Shown here piece after piece: positions 40,660-50,112 of a stretch of DNA of 64,000 nt. Every line of letters starts with the position of its first letter. The first letter of the stretch is position 1. The notes under the pieces were generated by a model. That model saw only the letters and a program-made list of their open reading frames with translations. It did no database searches and was not told the origin of the DNA. Position numbers and translations under genes: made by a program. The DNA is from SIG603 sp963589785. GTDB taxonomy: Bacteria > Bacillota > Clostridia > Oscillospirales > Acutalibacteraceae. The stretch is from positions 44,422-108,421 of the forward strand of contig CAVAMJ010000008.1 in NCBI GenBank assembly GCA_963589785.1, given 5' to 3'.

Positions 40660-41787
40660 ATGAAATATTTACTTCCGGGCGTAATTCTTAATTCAGAATT
40701 CACATTGGAGGAATTTTCTGATTTTGCAATCGAGGATTCCTCTTCGCTTGATTTGCCCGAAATAAGCCTTAAAATGACGGACGAAGAGCCGCTTCCCGAT
40801 GTGATAAGAGTTTTCAACCACGCTCAGATTAACATAAGTGAGCTTGAAAGCGGCTGGCTCTTTTCGAGCGTAAGCGAAAGGGAAAAGCTTCTTGTCTCCG
40901 AAGATTACAGGGAGCTTGTCGCTTGGGTAAAGGACAAGAGTAACCTCACCCAGCTGAAGATTAACCTTCTTCGCACCGCACTCGAGTGCGCAAGCGTAGC
41001 GAACGGCATTGTCAGCTTTCACTCGGCTTGCGTAGAGGCAGACGGCTATGCCGTTGCTTTCACGGGAAAGAGCGGAACGGGAAAATCTACCCGTGCGAAT
41101 GCGTGGATAGAGAACCTCGGCTACAGCTTTGTCAGCGGTGACAGACCCGCAATTTTCAGCGAAAACGGCGTTTTGATCGTCAGCGGTGTTCCGTGGGACG
41201 GCAAGGAGCGAATCTACAGAAACATTCGTCTTCCCCTCAAGGCTATTTTGGATGTTCACAGAAGTGACAATGAATTCTTTGAAATTAGAGAGCTCACGCA
41301 AAAACAAAAATTAAGAGTGCTAATGCAGCAGGCGTTCATTCCGATGTGGGACACAAAGACCGCAAGCGTAGCGATTGCCGTGCTTCACGCACTTTCACGA
41401 AAAGCACCGATGCTTCGCCTTTTCTGCGGCCCCGACGGTGAGTCTGCAAAGAAGACGCACGATGTTTTATTCAATCACCCAGAACTAATAAAGGAGGCAA
41501 GACCCGAAATGAAAGTTAAAGACGGATTCACTCTTCGCAATGTTATCGGAGAGAACATTTTGATGCCGACAGGCGACAATATAGGCAAGTTTGACGGAAC
41601 AGTTATTTTCAATGAGGTTTCCGCATTCGTATGGGAGAAGATGCAGACTCCTGTATCAAGAGAAGACCTTTTAGGCGCTATTCTCGGCGAGTTTGAGGTT
41701 GATAAAGAGACTGCAGAGAAGGACCTCGATGCTTTAATCGAGAAATTCTCAAGCCTTGGACTTATCGACGAGAACGCAACCGACTGA
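40660..41787 (+). CDS. HprK-like kinase fused to a PqqD-type RiPP recognition domain
   Basis: A 375-residue two-domain protein. Residues about 100-280 resemble HPr kinase/phosphorylase: SFHSACVEADGYAVAFTGKS followed by the P-loop end GTGKST, then FVSGDRPAIF. Residues about 283-375 are a PqqD-like domain (VKDGFTLRNVIGENILMP, NEVSAFVWEKMQTPVSREDL), the fold used as RiPP precursor recognition element. HprK-like enzymes in some lasso peptide clusters phosphorylate peptide Ser residues. Here the fusion suggests binding of the FDYKNQ leader and phosphorylation of core Ser/Thr, which is inference. The start has only a weak AGAGA site. Confidence 0.85.
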   Translation: MKYLLPGVILNSEFTLEEFSDFAIEDSSSLDLPEISLKMTDEEPLPDVIRVFNHAQINISELESGWLFSSVSEREKLLVSEDYRELVAWVKDKSNLTQLKINLLRTALECASVANGIVSFHSACVEADGYAVAFTGKSGTGKSTRANAWIENLGYSFVSGDRPAIFSENGVLIVSGVPWDGKERIYRNIRLPLKAILDVHRSDNEFFEIRELTQKQKLRVLMQQAFIPMWDTKTASVAIAVLHALSRKAPMLRLFCGPDGESAKKTHDVLFNHPELIKEARPEMKVKDGFTLRNVIGENILMPTGDNIGKFDGTVIFNEVSAFVWEKMQTPVSREDLLGAILGEFEVDKETAEKDLDALIEKFSSLGLIDENATD

Positions 41788-41814
41788 TAACAAGATTTAA
41801 TTTAGAATTTAGAC

Positions 41815-43563
41815 ATGCTTACATTACTTAAAGCAAGCTATAAGGAAGATAAGCGTGGCTTTATCGAGATTTTCATACTGAATATAATCTCTTCTCTTAT
41901 GGGCGGAATAAGCATAGTCGTGCTTTTGCCTATGCTCGAGTTATTGGAGGAGGTTCCCTCCTCGCTTCAGGGCAGTGTGGTGGAGACGGCTGTCAGTGCG
42001 ATGTCGCCCGTGATGAGAGTGCTTGTTTTGGCTGGCGGATATTTATTTTTGTTGACGGTTAAGGCTTTCCTTAGCCGTCAAATGTCGTTAAGACAAAACG
42101 CTTACCTTTGCCGCTACACGCAAAGGCAAAGACAGCACCTCTATGAGCTTATGGAGAAATCAAGCTGGCAGTACCTCGCCAAGCAGAAGAGAACAGACCT
42201 CATCAATCTCTTCACTTCGCTTTGCGGTCAGGTCTCAAGCGGAATTTCCTCATCAATCGGTATGCTCTCGAATATCGTCATAGCGATAGTTCAGCTTATA
42301 ATTGCACTTTATATGAGCGTCCCAATCACGCTTTTTGTGTGCGTGGCGGGTGCGCTTTTGATGGCGGTTTTCTGGCCGCTCAAAAAGAAAAGCAAGGCTT
42401 TCGGCAAGAATATGATTGACGTCAGCCGAAATTTCTATTCGGAGCTTCTCAATCAGCTCGGCAGTGTCAAGGAGATTAGGGCCTATGACGTTGAAAAGGA
42501 GCACGAGGAGCGCTTCACGAAGATAAACGAGGAGTTCACCACCATGCAGACAGAGTATGCAAAGGTGAGCTCGCTCCCCGGTCTTGTATATAACATAGCG
42601 GCGGCGCTTGTCATCGCACTTCTCTTTGTGTTCTCCACAATGGGTATTCACATTGAGACGGCAAGGCTGTTGGTTCTCGTTCTCGTTTTCTCGAGATTGT
42701 GGCCGATTTTCTCGGGATTTCAGGGCACGGTGCAGAGTATCCAGACGAATTTGCCCGCACTTGAGGACCTCGAAAAAGCCATGAGAGAAATGAGCGAGGC
42801 AAGAGAAGAGCCCGACGACGGAAGAACCCTCGATTTCAAAGAGAATGTTTGCTTCGACAGCGTTCATTTTTCTTATCTTGACGACGGCAAGGACGTTCTC
42901 GGCAACATGAGCTTTGAGATTAAGTTCGGCGAGATAGTCGCTCTTTGCGGCAGAAGCGGAGCGGGCAAGAGCACCGTGGCAAATCTGCTCATGGGATTTT
43001 TAAATCCCACATCGGGCAGCATAAGCGTGGACGGAAAGCCCCTCACGGGCAAGGACTTGCACGCTTGGAGAAGGGTTATCGGTTATGTTCCGCAAGATCC
43101 GCTTGTGCTGAATGCATCCGTGCGTGAGAATCTCGCACGCTTCCACCCGGGAGTCACCGAGGAGGAGATGATAGATGCTCTAAAGCGTGCTCAGGCATGG
43201 GGCTTTGTGGAGAAACTGAGCGACGGACTCGATACGCTCCTTGGCGATCAGGGAGTCAGACTTTCAGGCGGAGAAAGACAGAGAATAATCTTGGCAAGGG
43301 TTCTTTTGGGAAAGCCGAGGTTCATAATTCTTGATGAAGCGACCAGTGCGCTCGATTATGACAGCGAAATTTCCATAAGAAATGTGCTTTATGAGCTAAA
43401 AGGTGAGGTTAGTGTATTGATTATTGCCCACCGACTTGCTACAATAAGAATTGCGGACAAAGCGCTTGTCCTCGAGAACGGCACAATCAGTGAGACGGGT
43501 ACGATAGCGGAGCTTATCAAAAAGCCCGGCGGATACCTAAACTGCATGGCTGATCTCGGTTAA
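41815..43563 (+). CDS. ABC exporter, fused permease-ATPase, of the RiPP locus
   Basis: A 582-residue half-transporter. Six membrane helices occupy residues 1-310. The ATPase has Walker A CGRSGAGKST (about 378-387), signature RLSGGERQRI (about 481), Walker B RFIILDEATSALD and H-loop IIAHRLAT. There is no N-terminal C39 peptidase domain, so leader removal must be done by another protein, consistent with the S24/S26-like peptidase upstream. It probably exports the mature peptides. It follows the HprK/PqqD gene by 27 bp. Confidence 0.92.
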   Translation: MLTLLKASYKEDKRGFIEIFILNIISSLMGGISIVVLLPMLELLEEVPSSLQGSVVETAVSAMSPVMRVLVLAGGYLFLLTVKAFLSRQMSLRQNAYLCRYTQRQRQHLYELMEKSSWQYLAKQKRTDLINLFTSLCGQVSSGISSSIGMLSNIVIAIVQLIIALYMSVPITLFVCVAGALLMAVFWPLKKKSKAFGKNMIDVSRNFYSELLNQLGSVKEIRAYDVEKEHEERFTKINEEFTTMQTEYAKVSSLPGLVYNIAAALVIALLFVFSTMGIHIETARLLVLVLVFSRLWPIFSGFQGTVQSIQTNLPALEDLEKAMREMSEAREEPDDGRTLDFKENVCFDSVHFSYLDDGKDVLGNMSFEIKFGEIVALCGRSGAGKSTVANLLMGFLNPTSGSISVDGKPLTGKDLHAWRRVIGYVPQDPLVLNASVRENLARFHPGVTEEEMIDALKRAQAWGFVEKLSDGLDTLLGDQGVRLSGGERQRIILARVLLGKPRFIILDEATSALDYDSEISIRNVLYELKGEVSVLIIAHRLATIRIADKALVLENGTISETGTIAELIKKPGGYLNCMADLG

Positions 43564-43620
43564 GCGTCTCCGTAATTAACAGCTGTATTTATATTGCTGT
43601 ATAGAGGGGTATTTTAAACA

Positions 43621-45594
43621 ATGGCGAAAACTAATGATAAGCTCAGGATGCACCACTGGCAGTTAGTCACGGTGTTTCTTGTAGCTTATGACTTGGCTGC
43701 GGTAATCTTTTCTTACTTTATCGCACTTTTTTTACGATTTGACTGTAGGTACTCTGCAATACCGCACGATTACCTAACAGGCTACTACAAGAGCATAATC
43801 GTCTATGCGATTATCGTGGCGGTGGTGTTCCAGTGCTTCAGGCTCTACCAGTCGATTTGGCGATTTGCAAGTTTCGTGGAGCTGTGCAGACTTTTGATGG
43901 CGACGGCGATAACCTCGATTATCTATGTTTTGTTCGAGACGATATGCATCGAGCGCATGCCCGTTTCTTATTTCATCTTCGGAATCGTATTTCAGCTTTT
44001 ACTCACCGTTGGCGTGAGATTTTCCTACAGATTCATTCTCTTGCTCCGTGAGAAAAATTATTTTCTCGCAAACAAGTCGAAGTCAGAGGAATCAAGGGTT
44101 ATGCTCATCGGTGCGGGTCAGGCTGGACAGGCTATCATCCGTGACGTCAGAAGAAGTCAGAGCCTTAACGATAAGATAGTCTGCATCATAGACGATAACT
44201 CCAACAAATGGAGCCGTTTTATTGACGGTGTCCCCGTTGTAGGCGGCAGAAACAGCATAGTAGAGAACTGCAAAAAGTACGATGTAGATAAGATTTACTA
44301 CGCAATTCCGAGCGCAAGCATGAAGACCGAGAAGGAAATCCTCGAGATATGCAGTGAGACAGGCTGCAAGATGAAGAAACTTCCCGGTATGTTCCAGCTT
44401 ATCAGCGACCAGGTCACCATTGCCGACATGAAGGACGTTCAGATCGAAGATCTTCTTGGCAGAGAGCCGATAAAGGTTGATATGAACGAGATTTTCTCCT
44501 ACATTCGAGGCAAGGTAATTCTCGTCACGGGCGGCGGCGGATCTATCGGCTCTGAGCTTTGCAGACAGATTGCCGCACACGAGCCGAAAAAGCTCATCAT
44601 TTTCGACATTTACGAGAATAATGCTTATTCCATTCAGCTTGAACTAAAGAGAAAATATCCTAACCTCAAGCTTGAGACGATAATCGGTTCGGTTAGAGAC
44701 GGCAAGAAGCTTCTCGACCTCATGGAGAAATATCATCCGCAGATTGTCTATCATGCGGCGGCTCACAAGCATGTTCCGCTTATGGAGGATTCGCCGTGCG
44801 AGTCCATCAAAAATAACGTAATGGGAACATACAACACGGCACTTTGCGCCGCTTTGACAGGCTGTGAGAGATTTGTCCTTATCAGCACGGATAAGGCGGT
44901 CAACCCAACCAACATCATGGGCGCAAGCAAGCGTCTTTGCGAGATGGTCATTCAGTCCTTTGATGCACTAGTCAAGTCCGGAAAAGCTGACAAGCTTCTT
45001 CCTATGTTCTTGAGCTGGGCGAGACTCGAGGACACCGAGGGCCTTGCAGAGAGACTTAAGAAAGCGAAAGTCGAGTATGTTGCCGTTAGATTCGGAAATG
45101 TCCTTGGCAGTAACGGTTCGGTTATTCCGCTTTTCAAAAAGCAGATTGAGCTTGGCGGCCCCGTAACGGTCACGCATCCAAACATCATTCGTTACTTCAT
45201 GACTATTCCCGAGGCGGTTTCGCTTGTTCTTCAGGCGGGAACATATGCTAACGGCGGCGAGATCTTTGTCCTTGACATGGGTGAGCCCGTCAAGATAGAT
45301 ACTCTTGCAAGAAACCTAATAAGACTTTCGGGTCACGAGCCGGATGTCGATATAAAAATCGTTTACACGGGTCTTCGCCCCGGCGAGAAGCTTTTCGAGG
45401 AGAAGCTTATGGCTGAGGAGGGCTTGAAGAAAACCAAGAACGAGCTTATTCACATCGGTTGTCCCATTCCTTTTGATACCGATGAGTTTGTCGGTCAGCT
45501 TGAGTCATTAAGCCAAGCGGCTTATGACAACTCAGAGAATATTCGAGAGCTTGTCGAGGAGATTGTCACGACTTACAAGCCTGAGAATATCTGA
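43621..45594 (+). CDS. PglF/CapD-like membrane nucleotide-sugar 4,6-dehydratase
   Basis: A 657-residue protein with four N-terminal membrane helices, a first nucleotide-binding domain (VMLIGAGQAGQAIIRDV) and a C-terminal extended SDR domain: VTGGGGSIGSELCRQIAAH, YHAAAHKHVPLMEDSP and STDKAVNPTNIMGASKRL (catalytic Lys context, with the Met variant typical of this class). PglF-type enzymes make UDP-4-keto-6-deoxy-sugars for surface glycans. It lies after the RiPP exporter and points again to polysaccharide synthesis at this locus. Confidence 0.93.
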   Translation: MAKTNDKLRMHHWQLVTVFLVAYDLAAVIFSYFIALFLRFDCRYSAIPHDYLTGYYKSIIVYAIIVAVVFQCFRLYQSIWRFASFVELCRLLMATAITSIIYVLFETICIERMPVSYFIFGIVFQLLLTVGVRFSYRFILLLREKNYFLANKSKSEESRVMLIGAGQAGQAIIRDVRRSQSLNDKIVCIIDDNSNKWSRFIDGVPVVGGRNSIVENCKKYDVDKIYYAIPSASMKTEKEILEICSETGCKMKKLPGMFQLISDQVTIADMKDVQIEDLLGREPIKVDMNEIFSYIRGKVILVTGGGGSIGSELCRQIAAHEPKKLIIFDIYENNAYSIQLELKRKYPNLKLETIIGSVRDGKKLLDLMEKYHPQIVYHAAAHKHVPLMEDSPCESIKNNVMGTYNTALCAALTGCERFVLISTDKAVNPTNIMGASKRLCEMVIQSFDALVKSGKADKLLPMFLSWARLEDTEGLAERLKKAKVEYVAVRFGNVLGSNGSVIPLFKKQIELGGPVTVTHPNIIRYFMTIPEAVSLVLQAGTYANGGEIFVLDMGEPVKIDTLARNLIRLSGHEPDVDIKIVYTGLRPGEKLFEEKLMAEEGLKKTKNELIHIGCPIPFDTDEFVGQLESLSQAAYDNSENIRELVEEIVTTYKPENI

Positions 45595-45611
45595 GGCTAA
45601 GTAAATTTGAG

Positions 45612-45655
45612 AGTGCAGAGGGCACACGTTTTGCGTGACTTCTGCACTTGTTTTG
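45612..45655 (+). terminator. Probable terminator or intercistronic hairpin
   Basis: AGTGCAGA/TCTGCACT outer stem with an inner CACG/CGTG, followed by TTGTTTTG. It lies between the dehydratase and the GT39-like gene. Confidence 0.65.
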
Positions 45656-45677
45656 AAAAAGAGAGAAACGTGAGAAT

Positions 45678-47420
45678 ATGAGAAAAACAGCTAATGTAAT
45701 TCAAAACATATACCGATTTTTAGTCATCGGGTGCTTTCTGATTATCATGACTTTTTTGTGCGCATACAATGCGGCATCGACCGCAGTGCTGATAAACTGG
45801 GAGCACACGGCTTATATCGCCGATTCCGTCAAGCTTAATTTGGTCTTTGTCGTTCTTTCGGTTATCCTTGTGATTTTGGTGAAGAGAAGCGGCGCTTATC
45901 GTTTTGTCTGCAAGAAGCTTGAGGACGATAAAATATTCGGAAGATGCAAAGCTTTTCTCATAATCGCGATTTTGTCGCTCGCTTGTCTGTGGGCGCTAAG
46001 CACGCAGTTTATGCCCGGCGTAGACGAATACGCCGTACAGCAAGCCGTGGTGGAGGTATTGGACGGAAATTACGAGTCCTTTGCTCCGCTCGCCTATATG
46101 GACGAGTATCCGAATAACTGGGGATTTTTCCTGTTCTCATATTTAGTTGCCTGTGTGTTCGGAAAAATGAATTACATCGTTATCCAGCTGGTAATAGCGG
46201 TTATGATAGCGGTTGCTTTTAAAGCACTTTCCGAGATAGCAGAGCTGTTTGAAATCGGAAGAGTCGGTCAATTGCTTGTGCTTTTTGTCGGTGTGATTTT
46301 CATTCCGTTTACGTTCTACTCCATGGAGGTTTACGGAAATTTGCCGGGAGTAGCCTTTTCTCTCATTGCCGTGAAGTACGAGATTAAGTTTCTCAAGGAC
46401 GGCGGAAAAATCCACCATGCGGTTCTCAGCGGTGTTTGCATAGCAATCGGAGTTGCGTTCAAGAGCAACATGCAGATTTATTTCTTGGCTATGCTTTTTA
46501 CAGCGGTCATTTACGTGTTCAAGTCTTGGAAAAAGGCGCTTGCCTTAGCCGTGATTTTGATTGCGGCATATTCTGTGCAGTCGGTGGGGATTGCCCTCAT
46601 CATAAGGAGCATGACGGGCTGTGCACTCGACAAGCCGATTACCTCGCTTGCGTGGGTCGCCATGGGACTTCAGGACGGAGACCTTGCCCCCGGCTGGTGG
46701 AATAATTACAGCGTAAAGACCTACTTCGAGTGCGGCGGCGACGCAGTCAAGCATTCGGCTGTGGTTAAGTCGAGCATAAGTGATTCGCTGTCGAATTTTG
46801 TCGCAAACCCCGACTATGCAGTGGAGTTCTTCACAAAGAAAATTCTTTCCACATGGGCAAATCCTACATTCCAGTGCTTCGCAACGGTCAGAAACGGCAG
46901 TTACCTTGATGTTCCCGAGTGGATGCTTCAGCTTCTTTCTTACAAATCGCAGAAAAGCATGACGATGTATCTTAACGTGGAAGCATTTCTCGTTTATTTC
47001 GGTTCGCTCCTCTATGTGCTCACCGAGAATTTCAAGCGAACCTACAAGCTGATTTTACCAATGACCTTTGTCGGCGGATTTCTTTTCTATCTTGTGTGGG
47101 AAGCTAAGGCGAGGTACGGTTTGATGTTCTTTATCGTGCTCATTCCGTGTGCGGTAAAGGGATTTAGTGGGGCGGCTTCGCTTATTAGCGAGAAAATCAA
47201 GAAACTAAGAAGTGTAGATAAGGGCGAAAGAAAGCTTAATCGAAAGCTTGTTTTGCGTATTAGCGCAGTGGCAGTGTCGCTTGTCGTGTTTGTCTCTCTT
47301 TATGCCTTTAAGTTCAATGCTATTTTCAGTCAAGATACAGGAGAGTATCTCGAATATGTCAAAAATTCTCCCGACGAAGAGGAAGTTGAGTATTTAGGTC
47401 AGGCTGACGAAGATAAATAA
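45678..47420 (+). CDS. Multi-pass membrane protein, GT39/PMT-like glycosyltransferase
   Basis: A 580-residue protein with about 11-12 membrane helices. An Asp-containing first external loop (GVDEYAVQQAVVEVL) follows helix 3, with PLAYMDEYPNNWG after it, in the style of GT-C fold glycosyltransferases that use lipid-linked sugars. A long C-terminal external region ends in an acidic tail. I cannot assign the donor or acceptor. Its place after the PglF-like dehydratase suggests surface glycan or protein glycosylation. Confidence 0.72.
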   Translation: MRKTANVIQNIYRFLVIGCFLIIMTFLCAYNAASTAVLINWEHTAYIADSVKLNLVFVVLSVILVILVKRSGAYRFVCKKLEDDKIFGRCKAFLIIAILSLACLWALSTQFMPGVDEYAVQQAVVEVLDGNYESFAPLAYMDEYPNNWGFFLFSYLVACVFGKMNYIVIQLVIAVMIAVAFKALSEIAELFEIGRVGQLLVLFVGVIFIPFTFYSMEVYGNLPGVAFSLIAVKYEIKFLKDGGKIHHAVLSGVCIAIGVAFKSNMQIYFLAMLFTAVIYVFKSWKKALALAVILIAAYSVQSVGIALIIRSMTGCALDKPITSLAWVAMGLQDGDLAPGWWNNYSVKTYFECGGDAVKHSAVVKSSISDSLSNFVANPDYAVEFFTKKILSTWANPTFQCFATVRNGSYLDVPEWMLQLLSYKSQKSMTMYLNVEAFLVYFGSLLYVLTENFKRTYKLILPMTFVGGFLFYLVWEAKARYGLMFFIVLIPCAVKGFSGAASLISEKIKKLRSVDKGERKLNRKLVLRISAVAVSLVVFVSLYAFKFNAIFSQDTGEYLEYVKNSPDEEEVEYLGQADEDK

Positions 47421-47431
47421 ATTTGCAGTTT

Positions 47432-47461
47432 AAACCGCAGTGATTTTTCACTGCGGTTTTG
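47432..47461 (+). terminator. Terminator of the polysaccharide locus
   Basis: AAACCGCAGTGA/TCACTGCGGTTT 12-bp perfect stem with a TTTT loop, followed by TTGTG. Confidence 0.85.
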
Positions 47462-47611
47462 TGCGTTCTCATAAATTAATTTGTGCGAGGTGATACGAAA
47501 GTAATTCTTGAGAGAAAGCAAGAAAATCGACAAATAATCACAAGATAGGGTAGCTTTTTATCTGTTCAAATTTAGTGACAAATTATTTACTTTTTTGTAA
47601 CATTACTTTTA

Positions 47612-47640
47612 TTGCCCTGAAGGGGATAATTTGTTATACT
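47612..47640 (+). promoter_or_regulatory. Promoter of the DUF1538-PII unit
   Basis: TTGCCC and TATACT with 17-bp spacing, about 120 bp before the start codon. The 340-bp intergenic region from 47421 otherwise holds the terminator and the palindromes below. Confidence 0.65.
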
Positions 47641-47659
47641 AATTATAGATGTTGTGTTA

Positions 47660-47703
47660 ATGTATACATTTTATCGATTGTGATACATACATAATGTATG
47701 TAT
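47660..47703 (+). promoter_or_regulatory. Cluster of ATGTAT palindromes in the DUF1538 leader
   Basis: ATGTATACAT (47660-47669) is a perfect palindrome. ATACATACAT-A-ATGTATGTAT (47683-47703) is a perfect 21-nt palindrome, and one more ATGTATGT follows at 47707-47714. They lie directly downstream of the promoter and could be operators or an RNA hairpin. Confidence 0.55.
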
Positions 47704-47763
47704 GAAATGTATGTAGGTGTCAGAAAATAGAAGTAAGAAAATTGAAAGAAAGGAGAGCTTTGT

Positions 47764-49284
47764 TTGCAGTTTTTCAGCCAGCTCAAAGAGAAAACGGGCG
47801 AATCCATGGCGGCGGTTCTGCCGATTACCGTCATTGTTTTCGTGCTGTCCGTCACACTTGCTCCCCTTGACCCCGGCACGTTGATACTGTTCCTTTTCGG
47901 AGCGGTTCTGCTTGTTGCGGGAATGGGCTTTTTTACTATGGGGGTCGACATGGCAATGACGCCGCTTGGCGAGGGTGTCGGTTCGGTTCTCAGTAAAAAG
48001 AAGAAATTCATTATTCCGGCGGTTGCTTTCTTCCTCCTTGGAATGCTTGCGACTGTTGCCGAGCCTGATTTACAGGTGCTTGCAAATCAGGTGTCGGCTA
48101 TCAACACTCAGGTGCTCATCTGGACGGTTGCGATAGGCGTGGGATTTTTCCTTGTTATCGCAACGGTCAGAATTAAAAAGGGAATTCCGCTTCGTCGACT
48201 TCTGCTTATTTTCTATTTCATCGTGTTTGCGATGGCGTTCATAGCACCGAACAACTTCGTTCCTGTTTCGTTTGATTCGGGCGGAGTCACCACGGGCCCG
48301 ATAACGGTTCCGTTCATCATGGCTTTAGGCCTTGGTATTGCCTCGAGCCGCAGCGACAAAAACAGTGCCAGCGACAGCTTCGGTCTTGTCTCGCTTTGCT
48401 CAATAGGCCCCATTCTCTCGGTGCTTATTTTGAGCATAGTTTATAAGCCGCAGACGGTTGACGTCAGCCTTGCCACGGTGCCTGAGGTATCGACAAGCGC
48501 ACAGGTGGCGCATTACTTCATCCGTGCGTTCCCAAGCTATTTCGAGGAGGTTGCGATAGCAATACTTCCTCTTGTGGCGGTTTTTGTTGTTTTCCAGCTT
48601 ATCACGAAAAATTACTCTGGAAATGAGCTTATAAAAATCACACTCGGATTTATTTATACCTACATCGGACTTGTCATGTTCCTTTGCGGAGTTAATGTCG
48701 GCTTTATGCCCGCCGGTCAGACTATCGGTGCGGCTATTGCTTCCGGTTCGCAGAGATGGCTTCTCATTCCGATTGGTATGCTCATCGGCTTCTTCATAGT
48801 AAAAGCCGAGCCGGCGGTTGCTGTTTTGCAAAAGCAGGTTGAGGAGGTTTCCAACGGCGCTATCTCCGCACGTGCCATGGGCATCGCACTTTCGGTCGGT
48901 GTTTGCGTTTCTGTCGGACTTGCCATGCTTCGTATGCTCACGGGAATGAACATTTTCTTCCTTCTCATCCCCGGCTACGCAATTGCACTTGGACTTAGTT
49001 TCTTTGTGCCGAATATCTTCACAGGTATCGCATTCGACTCCGGTGGAGTTGCCAGCGGTCCTATGACGGCTACCTTCCTTTTGCCGTTTGCTCAGGGCGC
49101 TTGCCAGGCAATCGGCGGCAACATGATGACCGATGCATTCGGAATTGTCGCAATGATTGCGATGACTCCGCTTGTCACCATTCAGATTATGGGACTTTCG
49201 AGCATCGTCCGTCACAATATTCAGATTCGCAAGCTTCATTTCCACATGGAAAAGGTCGAGGATACTGTCCTCTTTTACGATTAA
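47764..49284 (+). CDS. DUF1538 integral membrane protein
   Basis: A 506-residue protein made of two similar halves, each with several membrane helices. FVPVSFDSGGVTTGPITVPF and FTGIAFDSGGVASGPMTATF are the equivalent signature segments of the two repeats. The DUF1538 family is a putative transporter group of unknown substrate, usually paired with a PII-like gene as here, which suggests nucleotide-regulated transport. The start is TTG at 47764, supported by AAAGGAGAG 8 bp upstream. Confidence 0.88.
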   Translation: MQFFSQLKEKTGESMAAVLPITVIVFVLSVTLAPLDPGTLILFLFGAVLLVAGMGFFTMGVDMAMTPLGEGVGSVLSKKKKFIIPAVAFFLLGMLATVAEPDLQVLANQVSAINTQVLIWTVAIGVGFFLVIATVRIKKGIPLRRLLLIFYFIVFAMAFIAPNNFVPVSFDSGGVTTGPITVPFIMALGLGIASSRSDKNSASDSFGLVSLCSIGPILSVLILSIVYKPQTVDVSLATVPEVSTSAQVAHYFIRAFPSYFEEVAIAILPLVAVFVVFQLITKNYSGNELIKITLGFIYTYIGLVMFLCGVNVGFMPAGQTIGAAIASGSQRWLLIPIGMLIGFFIVKAEPAVAVLQKQVEEVSNGAISARAMGIALSVGVCVSVGLAMLRMLTGMNIFFLLIPGYAIALGLSFFVPNIFTGIAFDSGGVASGPMTATFLLPFAQGACQAIGGNMMTDAFGIVAMIAMTPLVTIQIMGLSSIVRHNIQIRKLHFHMEKVEDTVLFYD

Positions 49285-49296
49285 CGGAGGCATAAC

Positions 49297-49962
49297 ATGG
49301 AAAAAATCAAAGCAGTTGTCTCCATTGTGGAGCGTGGACAGGGTGCTGTTCTGCAAAGGCACTACGGCAAACAGGGTATATATTTTCACACGCAGTGCCT
49401 CGGAAGAGGAACGGCAACGAGTGAAATTATGGACATACTCGGACTTGACTCAAAGGACAAGGATGTCGTAATAAGCCTAGCGACGAGCAGTCTCGTGGTG
49501 AACCTTTTCAAGGTGATAAATTCCGATTTAAGAGGCAGTATGGGTGTCAAGGGCGTTGCGTGCAGTGTGCCTATCTCGGGAATTAACAACATATTGGCAA
49601 ATTTGCTTGCCTATCAGTCGGAAAAGCATAAAAAGGAATCCGGAGGAGAAGAAGTGGAACGCACTAAAAATACAATGATAATCGTTCTTTGCAACCGAGG
49701 AACTACGGGTGACGTAATGGCAACCGCAAAGGAAAACGGTGCAAGGGGCGGAACGATAATCAAATCGAGAATATCGGGCTTTGAGGAGCTCGAACAGGCA
49801 TATGACCTCAAGGTTGACGACAACAAGGATATTCTTGCGATAATGGTTTCCACCGATAAGCGTGCCGCCATAATGGAGGCGATCAATAAGGAGCACGGAC
49901 TTCAGAGCAAGGCTCAGTCGTTCCTTTTCTGTCTGCCTATCGAGGAAATGACAAAATTATAA
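49297..49962 (+). CDS. Two-domain PII-like regulatory protein
   Basis: A 221-residue protein with two PII-like ferredoxin folds: residues about 1-95 (IKAVVSIVERGQGAVLQRHY, LGRGTATSEIMDILGL) and about 125-221 (NTMIIVLCNRGTTGDVMATA, ENGARGGTIIKSRISG). The usual uridylylation Tyr loop is not evident. It follows the DUF1538 gene by 12 bp with an ACGGAGG site. I infer that it senses a nucleotide or metabolite and gates the transporter. Confidence 0.87.
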   Translation: MEKIKAVVSIVERGQGAVLQRHYGKQGIYFHTQCLGRGTATSEIMDILGLDSKDKDVVISLATSSLVVNLFKVINSDLRGSMGVKGVACSVPISGINNILANLLAYQSEKHKKESGGEEVERTKNTMIIVLCNRGTTGDVMATAKENGARGGTIIKSRISGFEELEQAYDLKVDDNKDILAIMVSTDKRAAIMEAINKEHGLQSKAQSFLFCLPIEEMTKL

Positions 49963-49980
49963 AAATAGCGAATATGATAT

Positions 49981-50010
49981 AAAGGAGTCTGCGAAAATCA
50001 GGCTCCTTTA
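49981..50010 (+). terminator. Terminator after the PII-like gene
   Basis: AAAGGAGTCTG/CAGGCTCCTTT stem with a CGAAAAT loop and a TATT tail. Confidence 0.75.
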
Positions 50011-50112
50011 TTCATAAAAAGTTTTAAGTTTTTTATTGTTACATAAATAACAGTGTGTTATAGTTATGCTGTAATGTGTTGATGAATTTAAATCAGGGAA
50101 TTGGGTAACTTA

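Noticed and set aside
48400..49389. A 329-codon minus-strand frame opposite DUF1538
   Set aside because: It is antisense to a well-supported membrane protein gene, with a His/Cys/Asn-rich improbable product and no ribosome binding site.
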